Of a stretch of 64,000 nt of DNA, positions 61,243 to 64,000 are shown piece by piece. The notes under the pieces were generated by a model, which searched no databases, had not been told where the DNA came from, and was given only the letters and a program-made list of their open reading frames with translations. Origin of the DNA: JANWHF01 sp036276235 (GTDB taxonomy: Bacteria; Planctomycetota; Phycisphaerae; Tepidisphaerales; Tepidisphaeraceae); NCBI GenBank assembly GCA_036276235.1, contig DATBDZ010000403.1, forward strand, positions 7,780 through 71,779. The letters are read 5' to 3'. Each line of letters opens with the position of its first letter. Positions within the stretch are counted from its first letter, which is position 1. Made by a program: the position numbers and the translations under genes.

Positions 61243-63777
61243 ATGCGTTCCTTCCTTGTGGGGCTTGCTTTCCTCTTGCTTGCTTCAGCGGGCGCGGTCG
61301 CTCAGGTGATCGGCTTTGTCGAAAGCGTCGGCTACAACGGCTCCTTCCGCCCCGACTCCTGGACGCCGATGCTCGTGAACCTTCGCTCGCAGGTCAGCGA
61401 GCCGATGAGCTATCAGCTTCAGGTGTGGCAGGATGACCTGGATCGCGATCGCGTCGTCTATACCAAAGACATCACGCTCAGCCCCAGCGCGCAGGATAAA
61501 TTCCAACTCTATTTCATTCCTCGACCCTCGGATAACAGCCTGCCGGTCGGCAACACCGCCGAGTTTCAGCGAGCGGTGCAGGTTCGGATTTGCCTCCCGC
61601 CCAAGCTCGGGCAGCGGCCGGAAGATGCGCGGGTGGTCGTCGATCGTCTGCCAGCACTGATTTCGGTCGATAACATGGACCCGGGCGAGTACGCCGGCGG
61701 CATGAGCCGATCGAGCAACAAGGGAAAGCGGTCGGTGATTTATGTCGCCGACAGCAACGAGAAATTTACCAAGTCGTCGGTAGCGCTGGGCGACACGCAG
61801 GAAACCATTTACAACCCCGTTCCCGCCAGCGAGCTCGGCGAGAACGTGATCTATTACGGCGGCGTCGATGCCGTGCTTTGGCTCGGCGCAAATGCCGATG
61901 ACCTGGACAAAGGTGGCGCGCATCGCCTTGAAGCGCTCGAGCAATTCGTCCGTCAGGGCGGGCATCTGGTGGTGTGCCAGCCAACAGAGCGCGGCAAGAT
62001 CGCCGCCCTGGCGCGCCTGCTTCCAATCGAGCTGAAAGATGCTTCAGACAACTGGCTGATCACGATGCGAGATCGGCCAACGCTCAACGATAAGCTGGAT
62101 GTTCTGCCGCGCATGGGTGCGAAGCGATGGGATGAATCACCGGCCGACCTGTGGGGCGTGGCAAAGGGCCCGTTCAGCATCGCCATTCCCAAGCAGCTCA
62201 AATCTGATGCGGTCGCGGATCGTGTTTGGCCACAATATTGGGATGACAAGAAAACGGAATCGACGCCGTTCATCGTCCGCCATCCGTATGGCCTTGGCGC
62301 GGTGACATGGGTGGCTCAGGACCTTGGCAATCCGAATTTCCAAAACTTCCGGCGATGGCCTTACATCTGGGAGCGGGTGTTCGGATGGAATGATGATGAC
62401 TATGTCGATGGGGATTTTCCCCTTTCGTCGAGCCCACGAGTCAACCGGTCGCGCGGGGGGTCGGGGTTTCAGGTCCCGAGTTCGACCACTCGCACGCCCG
62501 CCGATGACTACACAACGCCAATGGGCTCCGGCGCGGTCGATTTAGGCGCCTCACTTGTGAAGGGCATGGATTTCCAGGCCAAAGGCGCGGCTTACGTTTT
62601 CGTGGCGATCCTGTTCTTCATCGGCTATTGGATTGCCGCCGGGCCGGGGACTTATCTGTTTCTTTCCAATAAGGGCAAGCGCGAATTGAACTGGTTTGTC
62701 TTTGGACTCTGGGCATTCGTCGCGACAGCGCTCACGCTCGGTGTCGTGCGCGTGCTTCTGCGCGGCAGCCCCGAAATTCGACATCAGACTTTCGTCCGGA
62801 TGGCGCCGGGCGAGGCGGCGGTCGTCCATAGCCGCATCGGACTTTACATCCCGCGCGATGGGTATCAGACGATCGAGCTGAAGGACACCGCCAAGGACGC
62901 GGTCAGCTATATCACGCCGTTCAACGTTCACCCGGCCTACTGGACCAACACCGACTACCCGGCGGCACAGGATTACTCGGTGCCGATCCACGATGATCCG
63001 CAGCCGGTGCGCATCGAAGTCCCCTACCGCAGCACGCTGAAGAAGCTTCAGGCGCAGTGGATCGGAGACATTCAAGGCAGCGTCGCCGGGCGGCCGGAGA
63101 TCGTATCTACGAGTGAAGGCTACATCGGCCAAAGAGTTACAAATCAGACCGGGGTTGATCTGAAGAACGTCTACTTCGTCTTCAATCACCTTTCCAGCGT
63201 TGATGGAGATGTCTCATCGCGGGATTGGGTGCTGAGAGTCCCCGAATGGAAGAAGGATGAAACGCTCGATCTCTATAATGAGTTCAACAATTTCGCGAGC
63301 GACATCATCCTGACAACCAACACCCCCAAGAAGAATCAGAAGGGGCGGATTCAGGATTGGGCGGAGCATTGGGCGAAGGCCTACGGCTCTGGCACCATGT
63401 TCGGCCAGGGCGACACGCGCGGCGACGACTTTGACTCTCATCAGGATCGAAAGAGCTTCGTGATCATGAGCCTGATCGATCGCCTGCCGCCGGATAAGAA
63501 CACCGAAGACCATCAGCGGATTGAATACTTGCGTCGTGGCGGGCACGATCTGAATATGTCGCCGGCCATCGCCGCCGGAGAGTTGGTGATTTTGGCTGAA
63601 TCCAAGGAGAACGATCGGCCGCTCCCGTTCCCGCTGCTGGTCGAAGGAGATAAAGTCGCCGGCGAAGGCGTCATCCTTTATCAGTTCGTGCTCCCACTGG
63701 ATCGGTCGCGCATGCTGAAGCAACTGGACGACGACAAGGCGAGCGCCAGCGCCACGAAGCCGACCACGCAGAAGTAA
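61243..63777 (+). CDS. Large exported membrane protein of unknown function
   Basis: The 844-residue product starts at ATG 61243. A signal peptide (MRSFLVGLAFLLLASAGAVA) is followed by about 420 residues with alternating beta and alpha segments. These include a Rossmann-like, amidotransferase-like part (HRLEALEQFVRQGGHLVVCQ) that often accompanies ABC transporters of the GldG type. Then come two transmembrane helices (AYVFVAILFFIGYWIAAGPG and WFVFGLWAFVATALTLGVVR) and an extracytoplasmic C-terminal half. The ABC ATPase gene follows 56 bases downstream, so this protein may belong to that transporter complex. I cannot name a family. Confidence 0.7.
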   Translation: MRSFLVGLAFLLLASAGAVAQVIGFVESVGYNGSFRPDSWTPMLVNLRSQVSEPMSYQLQVWQDDLDRDRVVYTKDITLSPSAQDKFQLYFIPRPSDNSLPVGNTAEFQRAVQVRICLPPKLGQRPEDARVVVDRLPALISVDNMDPGEYAGGMSRSSNKGKRSVIYVADSNEKFTKSSVALGDTQETIYNPVPASELGENVIYYGGVDAVLWLGANADDLDKGGAHRLEALEQFVRQGGHLVVCQPTERGKIAALARLLPIELKDASDNWLITMRDRPTLNDKLDVLPRMGAKRWDESPADLWGVAKGPFSIAIPKQLKSDAVADRVWPQYWDDKKTESTPFIVRHPYGLGAVTWVAQDLGNPNFQNFRRWPYIWERVFGWNDDDYVDGDFPLSSSPRVNRSRGGSGFQVPSSTTRTPADDYTTPMGSGAVDLGASLVKGMDFQAKGAAYVFVAILFFIGYWIAAGPGTYLFLSNKGKRELNWFVFGLWAFVATALTLGVVRVLLRGSPEIRHQTFVRMAPGEAAVVHSRIGLYIPRDGYQTIELKDTAKDAVSYITPFNVHPAYWTNTDYPAAQDYSVPIHDDPQPVRIEVPYRSTLKKLQAQWIGDIQGSVAGRPEIVSTSEGYIGQRVTNQTGVDLKNVYFVFNHLSSVDGDVSSRDWVLRVPEWKKDETLDLYNEFNNFASDIILTTNTPKKNQKGRIQDWAEHWAKAYGSGTMFGQGDTRGDDFDSHQDRKSFVIMSLIDRLPPDKNTEDHQRIEYLRRGGHDLNMSPAIAAGELVILAESKENDRPLPFPLLVEGDKVAGEGVILYQFVLPLDRSRMLKQLDDDKASASATKPTTQK

Positions 63778-63833
63778 CCAAAGTTCGCGGAGCGGCATAT
63801 GCGCTCTGGAACATTGCCACAAGGGTTCGCACA

Positions 63834-64000
63834 TGGCCGCGGTCATCAAGACAGTCAACCTGACCAAGCGATACGGCACGCTCGTGGCCCTCTCGAATCT
63901 CAACCTCGAGATCGACGAAGGGGATTGCTTCGGCTTCATCGGCCCCAACGGCGCCGGCAAATCCACCACCATCAAGATTCTTGCGACGCTCCTCCAGCCG
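63834..64000 (+). CDS. ABC transporter ATP-binding protein (5' part)
   Basis: Only the first 55 residues are in the window, starting at ATG 63834. They begin MAAVIKTVNLTKRYGTLVAL and include the complete Walker A GPNGAGKSTT. This is the layout of GldA/CcmA-type ABC-2 ATPases. The window ends within the gene. Confidence 0.93.

Overview
The window looks like a chromosomal segment of a GC-rich planctomycete, most likely in the Phycisphaerae (Tepidisphaeraceae-like). The inference rests on several markers seen together: two exported proteins with an N-terminal LExRxLLS-type (LEPR-XLL) motif (2546-4270 and 39857-52021); a PEP-CTERM protein ending in a poly-Arg tail (14192-15607); a membrane protein ending in a CxxCGYDLRATPxRCPECG zinc ribbon (9713-10300); DUF1080 and DUF1028 secreted proteins; and a long MoxR/DUF58/BatA/VWA/DUF4159 gene string. 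No phage genes, CRISPR array or rRNA are visible. One tRNA (Ile, GAT anticodon) is present.

Layout. 1-5400: end of a partial gene, a CE12-like acetylesterase, a SYLF lipoprotein, an RTX-repeat exported protein and a secreted beta-propeller protein. 5.7-10.3 kb: a minus-strand run of secreted and membrane proteins (DUF1028, DUF1080, an Imm31-like protein, and a three-gene zinc-ribbon membrane cassette that includes a 56-residue protein). 10.3-12.4 kb: two kilobases without a functional gene, holding short-repeat tracts and what I read as a group II intron that has lost its reverse transcriptase. 12.4-18.3 kb: purB, a PEP-CTERM protein and a glucoamylase-like GH15 enzyme fused to a ferredoxin domain. 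18.4-21.7 kb: an orphan HigA-type antitoxin beside a toxin relic, a YqjD/YqjE-like membrane cassette, a DUF2127 protein and a cold-shock protein. 22.2-38.6 kb: a co-directional minus-strand string from MoxR down to DUF58, BatA, VWA, a DUF4175-like coiled-coil protein, DUF4159, a tetraheme cytochrome, a thioredoxin-HEAT protein and a SIMPL protein. 39.9-52.0 kb: one gene for a 4054-residue surface protein with beta-helix, metalloprotease, Calx-beta, PKD and MBG-type modules. 52.3-53.2 kb: a truncated surface-protein pseudogene abutting tRNA-Ile. 53.4-56.7 kb: a BlaI/M56 sensor-regulator pair plus a stand-alone paralogue of the sensor's C-terminal domain. 57.1-60.3 kb: a sugar-acid type MFS transporter and a GH43 xylosidase/arabinosidase. 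60.5-64.0 kb: a receiver-only response regulator, a large membrane protein, and the start of an ABC ATPase gene that runs off the window.

How parts fit together. The GH43, MFS, CE12 and GH15 genes point to breakdown of plant or storage polysaccharides. The MoxR string looks like an envelope-associated assembly (AAA+ ATPase, MIDAS domains, two-helix membrane anchors) leading into exported redox proteins. The BlaI/M56 pair has a clear palindromic operator upstream of blaI.

The most unusual feature of the window is its intergenic DNA. At least eight families of perfect or near-perfect palindromes and several short tandem-repeat tracts fill the gaps between genes. Three copies of one family lie in the gaps of the single MoxR gene string, and the octamer GGTACTCC recurs inside otherwise unrelated palindromes.
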